Shown: piece by piece, positions 7,361-15,469 of the stretch
Numbering within the stretch: the first letter of the stretch is position 1
Layout: the number at the start of each line of letters is the position of its first letter
From: an uncultured Lachnospiraceae bacterium
GTDB lineage: Bacteria; Bacillota; Clostridia; Lachnospirales; Lachnospiraceae
Length of the DNA: 32,706 bases
Direction: 5' to 3'
Assembly (NCBI GenBank): GCA_910579645.1
Contig: CAJTVK010000037.1
Span: forward strand, 1-32,706
Notes under the pieces: generated by a model
Database searches by the model: none
Told to the model about the DNA's origin: nothing
The model's input: the letters and a program-made list of their open reading frames with translations, nothing else
Made by a program: the position numbers and the translations under genes

Positions 7361-8314
7361 GTGCTGGGAATGAGAAAAATCCATAGAGAGAAAATGCTGA
7401 TGCCGGCAGCGGCGTTGGCGTTTGCGATGTTTTTGCAATGCGGGATGACAGTACATGGTGCGGAACTGCCTCCGGCCGTCCCACAGCAGACGGTATCGGA
7501 CAATATGTCGGCGGACGGTTCCGTATCCGACAATTCGGTACCGGAAGTATTGCCGGGGGAAAGCGTGGCCGACCCTGAGGAAGTTCCGGGCGGGACGCAG
7601 ACGGACGGCGGTGACGGCGGGCAGCAGAATCCCGAAGAGGAAGATGCCTTGGCGGAGGAGACTGCGGCGGCAGAACCGACGGAGGAAGAGCCGGTGCCGG
7701 AACCGGTTCAGACAGTGGACAGCAGCCAGCTTCAGACGCTGAATTACAATGGAAACATCCTGACGGATTGGCAGCAGATTAACGACGCTCTCCGGACACT
7801 TTCGCCGGCTTCCCTTACAAATCCGGATACGGGCAGTATGTCGCTGGTGCTTCAGCTGCAGAACGTAAGCAGCATACCGGCGGAGATTAAAGACAGTCTG
7901 GTGTCCGACGGTTCCGGTTATACGAAATACCTGCACTGCAATATAGGGTGCGGCGCATCTTTGGTATTCAGCGGTGCGTCCGACAACAGCGGATTTCAAG
8001 GAGTGGGGAATGCCTCCGTGACTGGTGTGGACAGTGAGAAGAGGGGCAAGAAGAGCATGGCCGTTTTGGTGCGGTTCGCTTCTCATGAGGATTTGGGGAC
8101 GACGGCAAGCCTGCATGTGAATCTCCCGCAGTGCGCAAAGGGGACGAAAGTATCCATATATGCGGAGACGGTGAGCCTGGATGAGGAAGGGAACGTGACG
8201 GTAGGGGAGAATGCCTGCATAGGGACGACAAAAGCCGACGAAAACGGCAACGTGGAAGTGCCGATTCAGTCTACCGCAAATTATATGTTCGTATACAAAT
8301 TCACGGATTCATAA
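7361..8314 (+). CDS. Secreted protein of unknown function
   Basis: I do not recognise a family. A GTG at 7361 lies 8 bases after GGAGG and gives 317 residues; ATG 7370 and an in-frame GTG at 7352 are alternatives. A basic N-terminus and hydrophobic core (MLMPAAALAFAMFLQCGMTVHG) with likely cleavage after HGA form a signal peptide. A low-complexity acidic linker rich in Pro, Glu, Asp and Gly follows (about residues 35-120). The C-terminal half (about 125-317) is a mixed, probably beta-rich domain starting near LNYNGNILTDWQQINDAL, with two close cysteines in HCNIGCGAS and another pair later. No LPXTG anchor or C-terminal membrane segment is present, so release or non-covalent wall association is likely. 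It has its own promoter and is followed directly by the ileS leader promoter. Confidence 0.75.
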   Translation: MLGMRKIHREKMLMPAAALAFAMFLQCGMTVHGAELPPAVPQQTVSDNMSADGSVSDNSVPEVLPGESVADPEEVPGGTQTDGGDGGQQNPEEEDALAEETAAAEPTEEEPVPEPVQTVDSSQLQTLNYNGNILTDWQQINDALRTLSPASLTNPDTGSMSLVLQLQNVSSIPAEIKDSLVSDGSGYTKYLHCNIGCGASLVFSGASDNSGFQGVGNASVTGVDSEKRGKKSMAVLVRFASHEDLGTTASLHVNLPQCAKGTKVSIYAETVSLDEEGNVTVGENACIGTTKADENGNVEVPIQSTANYMFVYKFTDS

Positions 8315-8319
8315 GCGGC

Positions 8320-8349
8320 TTGACATGGAAAGCTTCCGGGTATTATAAT
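8320..8349 (+). promoter_or_regulatory. Promoter of the T-box/ileS transcript
   Basis: A perfect TTGACA (8320-8325) and a perfect TATAAT (8344-8349) are separated by 18 bases. It starts 6 bases after the stop codon of the preceding gene and fires into the T-box leader. Confidence 0.8.
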
Positions 8350-8374
8350 AAAAAACGAAAAACAGGTATGTCAG

Positions 8375-8666
8375 AAAGGCGATGACGGAGACAGTAGGTA
8401 TTTACGGAAAGCGGCAGCGAGCCGGGAAGGGTGTGAGCCCGGCGTGAGTACGAGGTGCCGAATATCACTTCCGAGCCGCGGGCCGAAACCAAATCTTCCG
8501 GCAGGATGGAGGAAGAAGGGGAGTAAGTGCCGACGGAATCCCGCCGTTATGGGGAGCCATATAATCTATAGGCCGGGCGGAAAGTGGTGCCTGACCGGAC
8601 AGACGTATGATGTAACAGGTGGTATGCGAGAACAAAGTCTCGTCCTTTTACGGACGGGGCTTTTTT
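8375..8666 (+). promoter_or_regulatory. Isoleucine T-box leader (riboswitch)
   Basis: This leader senses uncharged tRNA-Ile and allows read-through into ileS. A long Stem I includes GCCGGGAAGGG/GTGAGCCCGG. The specifier region AATATCACTTCCGAGC contains AUC (8464-8466), an isoleucine codon. The stem III-like segment GCCGACGGAATCCCGCCG follows. The T-box sequence AACAGGTGGTATGCGAGAAC (about 8614-8633) has UGGU (8620-8623), which can pair with the ACCA end of tRNA-Ile. It overlaps the terminator at 8636-8666. The T-box core differs slightly from the AGGGUGG consensus. Specifier and downstream gene agree. Between the terminator and the ileS start, 8667-8807 holds no gene. Confidence 0.93.
8636..8666 (+). 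terminator. T-box regulatory terminator
   Basis: GTCTCGTCC pairs with GGACGGGGC (with a G-U pair) around TTTTAC, followed by six T. It is mutually exclusive with the antiterminator formed by the upstream T-box sequence. Confidence 0.88.
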
Positions 8667-8807
8667 ATGCACAGCCTTGTGTAGATGAGATATGCCGCTG
8701 ACGCGGCGCACAGGGCGAGCGGCGAGTAGGGACGATGGCTCTTCCCTATTCGATTGCGCAGGGAAAGTTTTTCCGCAGGGTTAATTTTTCAAGAAAGGAT
8801 GGCTAAA

Positions 8808-11800
8808 ATGTATCAGAAAGTATCAACCAATCTTAACTTCGTGGAACGCGAAAAGCAGACAGAGCAGTTCTGGAAGGAAAATGACATTTTCAGGAAGAGC
8901 ATGGAAAACCGGAAGGAGGGACCCACATATACTTTTTACGACGGCCCCCCGACGGCAAACGGAAAGCCACATATAGGCCATGTGCTTACCAGGGTAATTA
9001 AGGATATGATTCCTAGGTACCGTACGATGAAAGGGTATATGGTGCCGAGGAAAGCCGGATGGGATACTCACGGACTTCCGGTGGAGCTGGAAGTGGAGAA
9101 GAAGCTGGGGCTGGACGGCAAGGAACAGATAGAGGAATACGGGTTGGATCCCTTTATCCGGCAGTGCAAAGAGAGTGTCTGGAAGTATAAGGGGATGTGG
9201 GAGGACTTTTCCGGTACCGTCGGTTTCTGGGCCGATATGGACAATCCTTATGTAACTTATCATGACGATTTTATCGAGTCCGAATGGTGGGCACTGAAAC
9301 AGATATGGGACAAGGGGCTTTTGTATAAAGGGTTTAAGATAGTGCCGTACTGTCCGCGCTGCGGCACGCCTTTGTCTTCCCATGAGGTGGCGCAGGGGTA
9401 TAAAGCGGTGAAAGAACGTTCGGCAGTAGTCCGTTTCAAGGTGAAAGGGGAAGATGCTTATTTCCTGGCATGGACCACTACTCCCTGGACGCTTCCTTCC
9501 AATACGGCGCTTTGCATGAATCCGGAGGCGGAATACTGCAAGGTAAAAGCGGCGGACGGCTATACCTATTATATGGCGGAAGCACTTCTGGACCAGGTGA
9601 TGGGCAGGCTGGCGGAGGAAGGGAAGCCGGCTTATGAGATTCTGCAGAGGTATCAGGGGAAAGATTTGGAAAATATGGAGTATGAGCCGCTGTTCGCATG
9701 TACAGGGAAAGAGGCGGAAAAGCAGAAAAAACGGGCACATTTCGTTACCTGTGACAGTTATGTCACAATGTCGGACGGCACAGGAATTGTCCATATTGCA
9801 CCTGCTTTCGGTGAAGACGACGCACAGGTGGGGCGGCGGTATGACCTGCCTTTTGTGCAGTTCGTGGACGGAAAAGGGAATATGACGGAAGAAACCCCCT
9901 ATGCCGGGAAATTTGTGAAAGCTGCGGATCCGGATATTTTAAAAGATTTGGATAAGGAAGGGAAGCTTTTTGATGCGCCGAAATTTGAACATGATTATCC
10001 GTTCTGCTGGCGGTGTGACACTCCTCTTATTTATTATGCAAGGGAGTCTTGGTTTATTAAAATGACGGCCGTGCGTGACGACCTTGTGCGCAACAATAAG
10101 ACGGTGAACTGGATTCCGGAATCCATCGGGGAAGGCAGGTTCGGCAACTGGCTGGAAAACATTCAGGATTGGGGAATTTCCCGGAACCGTTACTGGGGAA
10201 CGCCGCTGAATGTATGGGAGTGCGGCGGCTGCGGTCATCAGCAGGCAGTAGGCTCCAGGGAGGAATTGGAGAAACTGAGCGGCAATGCGGCAGCCCGGAC
10301 GGTGGAACTTCACAGGCCGTATATTGACGAGATTACCTGTGTCTGTCCGAAATGCGGAGGGACGATGAAGCGTGTGCCGGAAGTGATTGACTGTTGGTTT
10401 GATTCGGGAGCTATGCCTTTTGCACAGCATCACTATCCTTTTGAAAATAAAGACCTTTTTGAGCAGCAGTTCCCGGCACAGTTTATATCCGAGGCCGTGG
10501 ACCAGACCAGAGGGTGGTTCTATTCCCTGATGGCGGAATCCACCTTGCTGTTTAACCGGTCGCCGTTTGAAAACGTCATTGTGCTCGGGCATGTGCAGGA
10601 CGAAAACGGGCAGAAAATGAGTAAGTCCAAGGGGAATGCGGTGGATCCTTTCGAGGCGTTGGAAACTTATGGGGCAGATGCCATCCGCTGGTATTTCACC
10701 ATCAATTCCGCTCCTTGGCTGCCCAACCGTTTCCACGGCAAGGCGGTGATGGAAGGCCAGCGTAAGTTTATGGGCACCTTGTGGAACACCTATGCCTTTT
10801 TCGTGCTTTATGCCAATATTGACGGATTCGATGCCTCTAAGCATATGCTGGAATACGAGAAACTTCCCGTCATGGACAAGTGGCTGCTGTCCAAGCTGAA
10901 CACCTTGGTAAAAGAGGTGGACGAGGATATGGAGAATTACAGGCTGCCGGAAGCGGCAAGGGCATTGGATAACTTTGTGGATGAGATGAGCAACTGGTAT
11001 GTGCGCAGAAGCCGTGAACGGTTTTGGGCAAAAGGCATGGAGCAGGATAAAATCAATGCTTACATGACTTTATATACCGCGCTTGTTACCGTAAGCAAAT
11101 GTGCGGCACCCATGATTCCGTTTATGACGGAAGACATTTACCGCAATCTGGTATGCGGCATTGACCCGCAGGCTCCGGAAAGCATTCATCTGTGCGATTT
11201 CCCGGTGCCGGAAGAAGCCATGGTGGATAAAAAGCTGGAAGAGGATATGGAAGAAGTGCTGAAAATCGTTGTGATGGGACGTGCGGCAAGAAATACGGCC
11301 AATATCAAGAACCGCCAGCCCATCGGCAGGATGTTTGTGAAAGCACCCCATGCATTGGATGAATTTTATCTGGATATTATCAGGGAAGAACTGAATGTGA
11401 AGGAAGTGACGTTCACGGACGATGTGCGTGACTTTACAAGCTACACTTTTAAACCACAGCTGCGCACCGTAGGGCCTAAGTACGGCAAACAGCTAGGCGG
11501 CATACAGAAGCACTTGGCAGCCTTGGACGGCAATGAGGCTATGGATGAACTGAATGAGAAAGGCGTGCTGGCATTTTCCGTGGGCGATGCGGCCGTGGAA
11601 TTGGCAAAGGACGACTTACTGATTGAAATGAGCCAAAAGGAAGGTTATGTATCGGAAGCGGACAATACCGTGACAGTAGTGCTGGATACCAATCTGACAG
11701 AGGAATTAATTGAGGAAGGCTTTGTCTTTGAAGTAATCAGCAAAATACAGACCATGAGGAAGGACGCAGGATATGAGGTTATGGATCATATCAAAGTGTC

Positions 11801-11978
11801 GGTAAACGGCAATGAGAAGATTGCAGCCATTGTGAAAAATAATGAGCCGGCCATAGCGGGAAAAGTCCTGGCGGAGGAAATGACGGCCGACGGAGCCGCG
11901 GAAGGGAAAGAGGGCTGGAGTTGGAAGGAATGGAACGTAAACGGGGAGAAGGTGGTCATCGGAGTCTGCAGAGTCTGA
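8808..11978 (+). CDS. ileS: Isoleucyl-tRNA synthetase, type-2 (eukaryote-like) form
   Basis: The enzyme charges tRNA-Ile. From ATG 8808 (MYQKVSTNLNF, AAAGG upstream at about 9 bases) it has 1056 residues; the frame is open to 8754 and ATG 8799 is possible but too close to the ribosome binding site. The class I signatures are PHIGH (residues 54-58) and KMSKS (about 602-606). The editing domain (AWTTTPWTLPSNTAL, then GTGIVHIAPAFGEDD) is intact. The WDTHGLPVELEVEKKLG region, length, and C-terminal layout fit the type-2 IleRS clade better than the ~930-residue bacterial type 1. Type-2 enzymes in other organisms tolerate mupirocin; that is an inference here. It is controlled by the upstream isoleucine T-box. 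Confidence 0.96.
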   Translation: MYQKVSTNLNFVEREKQTEQFWKENDIFRKSMENRKEGPTYTFYDGPPTANGKPHIGHVLTRVIKDMIPRYRTMKGYMVPRKAGWDTHGLPVELEVEKKLGLDGKEQIEEYGLDPFIRQCKESVWKYKGMWEDFSGTVGFWADMDNPYVTYHDDFIESEWWALKQIWDKGLLYKGFKIVPYCPRCGTPLSSHEVAQGYKAVKERSAVVRFKVKGEDAYFLAWTTTPWTLPSNTALCMNPEAEYCKVKAADGYTYYMAEALLDQVMGRLAEEGKPAYEILQRYQGKDLENMEYEPLFACTGKEAEKQKKRAHFVTCDSYVTMSDGTGIVHIAPAFGEDDAQVGRRYDLPFVQFVDGKGNMTEETPYAGKFVKAADPDILKDLDKEGKLFDAPKFEHDYPFCWRCDTPLIYYARESWFIKMTAVRDDLVRNNKTVNWIPESIGEGRFGNWLENIQDWGISRNRYWGTPLNVWECGGCGHQQAVGSREELEKLSGNAAARTVELHRPYIDEITCVCPKCGGTMKRVPEVIDCWFDSGAMPFAQHHYPFENKDLFEQQFPAQFISEAVDQTRGWFYSLMAESTLLFNRSPFENVIVLGHVQDENGQKMSKSKGNAVDPFEALETYGADAIRWYFTINSAPWLPNRFHGKAVMEGQRKFMGTLWNTYAFFVLYANIDGFDASKHMLEYEKLPVMDKWLLSKLNTLVKEVDEDMENYRLPEAARALDNFVDEMSNWYVRRSRERFWAKGMEQDKINAYMTLYTALVTVSKCAAPMIPFMTEDIYRNLVCGIDPQAPESIHLCDFPVPEEAMVDKKLEEDMEEVLKIVVMGRAARNTANIKNRQPIGRMFVKAPHALDEFYLDIIREELNVKEVTFTDDVRDFTSYTFKPQLRTVGPKYGKQLGGIQKHLAALDGNEAMDELNEKGVLAFSVGDAAVELAKDDLLIEMSQKEGYVSEADNTVTVVLDTNLTEELIEEGFVFEVISKIQTMRKDAGYEVMDHIKVSVNGNEKIAAIVKNNEPAIAGKVLAEEMTADGAAEGKEGWSWKEWNVNGEKVVIGVCRV

Positions 11979-11990
11979 TTCTGCCGGCAA

Positions 11991-12057
11991 GGGTTCCGTA
12001 ATGGTTCAGACTGCGGGCAGCAAGTGCAAAATACCAGGCTGAACCGTTACAGGGTTC
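11991..12057. repeat. Inverted repeat / interspersed repeat copy after ileS
   Basis: GTAATGGTTCAG (11998-12009) and CTGAACCGTTAC (12039-12050) pair over 12 positions with one G-U. The core is flanked by two GGGTTCCG copies (11991-11998 and 12052-12058). No T-run follows closely, so it is not a standard terminator. Part of it (GRTTCCGTA, AGCAA, CAGGCTGAACNNTTAC) recurs at 23062-23097. Confidence 0.5.
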
Positions 12058-12079
12058 CGCCCTGCGTTCAAAACTTTTA

Positions 12080-12107
12080 TTGCAATTTTTGGTGAATAAT
12101 GTATAAT
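12080..12107 (+). promoter_or_regulatory. Promoter of glgP
   Basis: TTGCAA (12080-12085) and TATAAT (12102-12107) are spaced by 16 bases, 36 bases before the start codon at 12143. Confidence 0.65.
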
Positions 12108-12142
12108 CATGCATAGGAGACATTTTTTAGGAGGAGATGAAG

Positions 12143-14638
12143 ATGGCTAGTAAAAACGTATTGTCATTTGACAAGGACTTGTTTAAGAGAAGTGTGGTAT
12201 ATAATGTAAAGACACTATATAGAAAGAGCATGGAAGAAGCTACCGATCAGCAGATTTTCCAGGCGGTATCTTATGCGATAAAAGATGCCATTGTGGACCA
12301 TTGGATGACTTCCCAGGAGGAATATGAGAAACAGGATCCGAAGATGGTTTACTATCTGTCCATGGAGTTCCTGATGGGGCGTGCTTTGGGGAACAATATT
12401 ATCAACTTGCAGGCATATAAGCCGGTGAAAGAAGCTTTGGATGAACTTGGGGTGGATCTGAACGTGGTGGAAGATCAGGAGCCGGATCCGGCCTTGGGGA
12501 ACGGCGGCTTGGGAAGGCTTGCGGCATGCTTCCTTGACTCACTGGCAACTCTTGGCTACTGTGCCTATGGCTGCGGCATCCGCTACCGCTACGGGATGTT
12601 TAAGCAGCAAATCCGCGACGGCTATCAGATTGAAGTGCCGGATAACTGGCTGGAGAACGGAAACCCGGTGGAACTGCGCCGGCCGGAATATGCCAAGGAA
12701 GTAAAGTTCGGCGGCTATGTGAATGTATATGTGGACGAAAACGGCAGGAGCAATTTCCGTCAGGAGGGCTATCAGAGCGTACATGCCATTCCTTATGACC
12801 TTCCGATTGTGGGATACGGAAACGGCATCGTAAATACGCTGCGTATCTGGGATGCACAGCCGGTGGATTGCTTTAAGCTGGATTCCTTTGACAAAGGGGA
12901 TTACCATAAGGCAGTGGAGCAGGAAAATCTTGCGCGTAATATTGTGGAAGTGCTGTATCCCAATGACAATCATTATGCCGGCAAGGAACTGCGTCTGAAA
13001 CAGCAGTATTTCTTCATTTCCGCATCCGTACAGGAAGCAGTGGCAAAGTATATGCGGAAGCATAAGGACATCCGTAAATTCTATGAAAAAGTGACGTTCC
13101 AGCTGAATGATACGCATCCCACGGTGGCCATTGCGGAACTGATGCGTATTTTAATGGACGAGCATTACCTGACTTGGGACGAGGCATGGACGGTGACCAC
13201 CAAGACCTGTGCCTATACGAACCATACCATTATGGCGGAAGCATTGGAAAAATGGCCGATTGAGCTGTTCTCCAGGCTGCTTCCCAGAATCTATCAGATT
13301 ATTGAGGAAATCAACCGCCGCTTCGTCATGAGAATAGAGCAGATGTATCCGGGCAATCAGGAAAAAGTGCGTAAGATGGCGATTATTTATGACGGACAGG
13401 TGAAGATGGCACATCTGGCAATTGCGGCAGGCTACTCGGTGAACGGTGTGGCAAGGCTGCATACGGAGATACTGAAGAATCAGGAACTGAAGGATTTCTA
13501 TGAGATGATGCCGGAGAAATTCAACAATAAGACAAACGGCATTACACAGAGACGTTTCCTGCTGCACGGTAATCCGCTGCTGGCCGCTTGGGTAACTTCC
13601 TATGTAGGCAACGACTGGATAACGGATCTTCCGAAAATAAATAAACTGAAAGTATATGCGGACGACGAGAAGGCACAGCAGGAGTTCATGAACATAAAAT
13701 ATAAGAACAAGCTGCGTCTGGCGGAATATATAGCGGAGCACAACGGCATTGAAGTAGATCCCCGTTCGATTTTCGACGTGCAGGTAAAGAGGCTGCATGA
13801 GTATAAGAGACAGCTTCTGAACATTCTTCATATTATGCATCTTTATAATGAACTGAAGGAACATCCGGAAATGAAATTCTATCCCAGGACTTTCATCTTC
13901 GGTGCAAAGGCGGCCGCCGGATACCGTAATGCGAAGCTGACCATTAAGCTGATCAATGCGGTAGGGGAAGTCATCAACAACGACCCTTCCATCGGCGGCA
14001 GGATAAAAGTAGTGTTTATCGAGGATTACCGTGTGTCCAATGCGGAGATGATTTTTGCGGCGGCGGATGTGTCCGAGCAGATTTCCACGGCCAGCAAGGA
14101 AGCATCCGGCACGGGGAACATGAAGTTTATGCTGAACGGCGCGCTGACCCTTGGCACAATGGACGGCGCAAATGTGGAAATCGTGGAAGAAGTAGGGATG
14201 GAGCATGCGTTTATCTTCGGCCTGAGTTCCGACGAAGTGATTCATTATGAGAATTTCGGCGGCTATGACCCGATGGAAATATTCAATAACAATGCAAGCA
14301 TCCGGAAGGTATTGATGCAGCTGATTAATGGGACATATTCACGGAACGACACGGATTTGTTCCGTCCGCTTTACAATTCGCTGCTGAATACGCTGTCTAC
14401 GTCAAAGGCGGACACTTACTTTATCTTAAAGGATTTTGACGCATATGCGGAAGCGCAGAAGAAAGTGGAAGCGGCTTACAGGAATGAAAAGGAATGGGCA
14501 AGGAGCGCAATCCTGAACATTGCCTGCTCCGGCAAATTCTCTTCCGACAGAACCATTCAGGAATATGTGGATGATATCTGGCATCTGGATAAGGTGATAC
14601 TGCCTCCTAAGAAGAGTGAAGGGAAGACTTTAAATTAA
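12143..14638 (+). CDS. glgP: Glycogen/starch (alpha-glucan) phosphorylase
   Basis: A PLP-dependent enzyme that releases glucose-1-phosphate from alpha-1,4-glucans. From ATG 12143 (8 bases after AGGAGG; the ATG at 12137 is too close to it) it has 831 residues, normal for the family. Landmarks are YYLSMEFLMGRALGNNI, DPALGNGGLGRLAACFLDSLATL, GYGIRYRYGMFKQ-like (here GCGIRYRYGMFKQ), FQLNDTHPTVAIAELMR, NGITQRRFL, and the PLP lysine motif EASGTGNMKFMLNG (about residue 660). A single-gene unit with its own promoter and terminator; no other glycogen gene is in the window. Confidence 0.96.
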   Translation: MASKNVLSFDKDLFKRSVVYNVKTLYRKSMEEATDQQIFQAVSYAIKDAIVDHWMTSQEEYEKQDPKMVYYLSMEFLMGRALGNNIINLQAYKPVKEALDELGVDLNVVEDQEPDPALGNGGLGRLAACFLDSLATLGYCAYGCGIRYRYGMFKQQIRDGYQIEVPDNWLENGNPVELRRPEYAKEVKFGGYVNVYVDENGRSNFRQEGYQSVHAIPYDLPIVGYGNGIVNTLRIWDAQPVDCFKLDSFDKGDYHKAVEQENLARNIVEVLYPNDNHYAGKELRLKQQYFFISASVQEAVAKYMRKHKDIRKFYEKVTFQLNDTHPTVAIAELMRILMDEHYLTWDEAWTVTTKTCAYTNHTIMAEALEKWPIELFSRLLPRIYQIIEEINRRFVMRIEQMYPGNQEKVRKMAIIYDGQVKMAHLAIAAGYSVNGVARLHTEILKNQELKDFYEMMPEKFNNKTNGITQRRFLLHGNPLLAAWVTSYVGNDWITDLPKINKLKVYADDEKAQQEFMNIKYKNKLRLAEYIAEHNGIEVDPRSIFDVQVKRLHEYKRQLLNILHIMHLYNELKEHPEMKFYPRTFIFGAKAAAGYRNAKLTIKLINAVGEVINNDPSIGGRIKVVFIEDYRVSNAEMIFAAADVSEQISTASKEASGTGNMKFMLNGALTLGTMDGANVEIVEEVGMEHAFIFGLSSDEVIHYENFGGYDPMEIFNNNASIRKVLMQLINGTYSRNDTDLFRPLYNSLLNTLSTSKADTYFILKDFDAYAEAQKKVEAAYRNEKEWARSAILNIACSGKFSSDRTIQEYVDDIWHLDKVILPPKKSEGKTLN

Positions 14639-14650
14639 AGAAATGTAAAG

Positions 14651-14688
14651 AAAGCCTTGCTGTGTAAGTGTAAACAGCAAGGCTTTTG
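14651..14688 (+). terminator. Intrinsic terminator of glgP
   Basis: AAAGCCTTGCTGT (14651-14663) pairs perfectly with ACAGCAAGGCTTT (14674-14686), ending in a short T-run. Confidence 0.85.
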
Positions 14689-14716
14689 ATTATGAATCCA
14701 TGAGGGAAAGTATTTC

Positions 14717-15280
14717 CTAACCGATTTCCGTTCCTTCAAAGATTTCGCTCAGTGTCATTTTTATGTGCGGAAATGCTTTCAGGCTTATTACGGTTTCGGC
14801 ATTGTAGTCCTCTTCTTCTTTGTCTTCCTGGAGGATATAATTTTGCTCCAAAATGTATTTTCCGTTATCAAGATAATATATTTCCACAGACTTTCCCTGC
14901 GGAGTTATTAGCCAATATTCTTCCACCCCGGCTTTTTCATAAATGTCTTTTTTCTCTCCCCTGTCTTTTTTGGCCGTGGACGGACTTAAAGTTTCCGCGA
15001 TGAATTTAGGAACGCCGCTATAGGCCCCTCCTTTTAAGCGTGCCCTGTCGCATATGATCATAATGTCCGGGCATAAGTAGTCATCGTTTAGTTCCGGATG
15101 ATATTTAAAATCCAGATTTTCCATAAAAGCAAGGCATAGACTGTTTTTGAGGCCATTCTTGATAATGCTGTAAACATTTCCGTTTATGATTCCGTGCCGA
15201 TATCCGGGCGAGGGGGACATATTGTAAATAATGCCGTTAATTTTTTCATCTTTTTTACGTTCGGATTCTGCAGATCCCAT
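14717..15280 (-). CDS. Uma2-family (DUF820) PD-(D/E)XK nuclease-like protein
   Basis: From ATG 15280 (AAAGGAT 9 bases upstream) the product is 187 residues; upstream in-frame codons lack a ribosome binding site. The family fold is a restriction-endonuclease-like PD-(D/E)XK domain. Visible are INGIIYNMSPSPGYRHGIINGNV at the start, CPDIMIICD (the PD motif), PKFIAETLSPSTAKKDRGEKKDIYEKAGVEEYWLI (E-x-L-SPST and the conserved lysines), and VEIYYLDNGKY. Members are abundant in cyanobacteria and scattered in Firmicutes, and their biological role is not settled. It is convergent with glgP and divergent from pap. A standalone gene, not obviously part of a restriction system. Confidence 0.85.
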   Translation of the reverse strand: MGSAESERKKDEKINGIIYNMSPSPGYRHGIINGNVYSIIKNGLKNSLCLAFMENLDFKYHPELNDDYLCPDIMIICDRARLKGGAYSGVPKFIAETLSPSTAKKDRGEKKDIYEKAGVEEYWLITPQGKSVEIYYLDNGKYILEQNYILQEDKEEEDYNAETVISLKAFPHIKMTLSEIFEGTEIG

Positions 15281-15393
15281 ATTATCACATCCTTTTTGCT
15301 TTAAATTATAGCATGGTACATGAAAGAAAGGAAAGAACTTCTTAAAAGCCACAAGATAACCTCATCGGTAATGGATGAGATGTAAAAACCCGG

Positions 15394-15422
15394 TTGAAAT
15401 GCTGCGGAAAAAAAGGTATATT
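15394..15422 (+). promoter_or_regulatory. Promoter of pap
   Basis: TTGAAA (15394-15399) and TATATT (15417-15422) with a 17-base spacer, 47 bases before the pap start codon. Confidence 0.55.
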
Positions 15423-15469
15423 TATAGTATATATCGGAAATGCAGACGGCGGGAGAAAGGAGTGGTCAT

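Noticed and set aside
8444..8701. Plus-strand open frame of 85 codons before ileS
   Set aside because: It lies across the T-box leader and its terminator and has no ribosome binding site.
11991..12057. Rho-independent terminator of ileS
   Set aside because: The loop is about 29 bases and no T-run follows the stem; better described as a repeat element.
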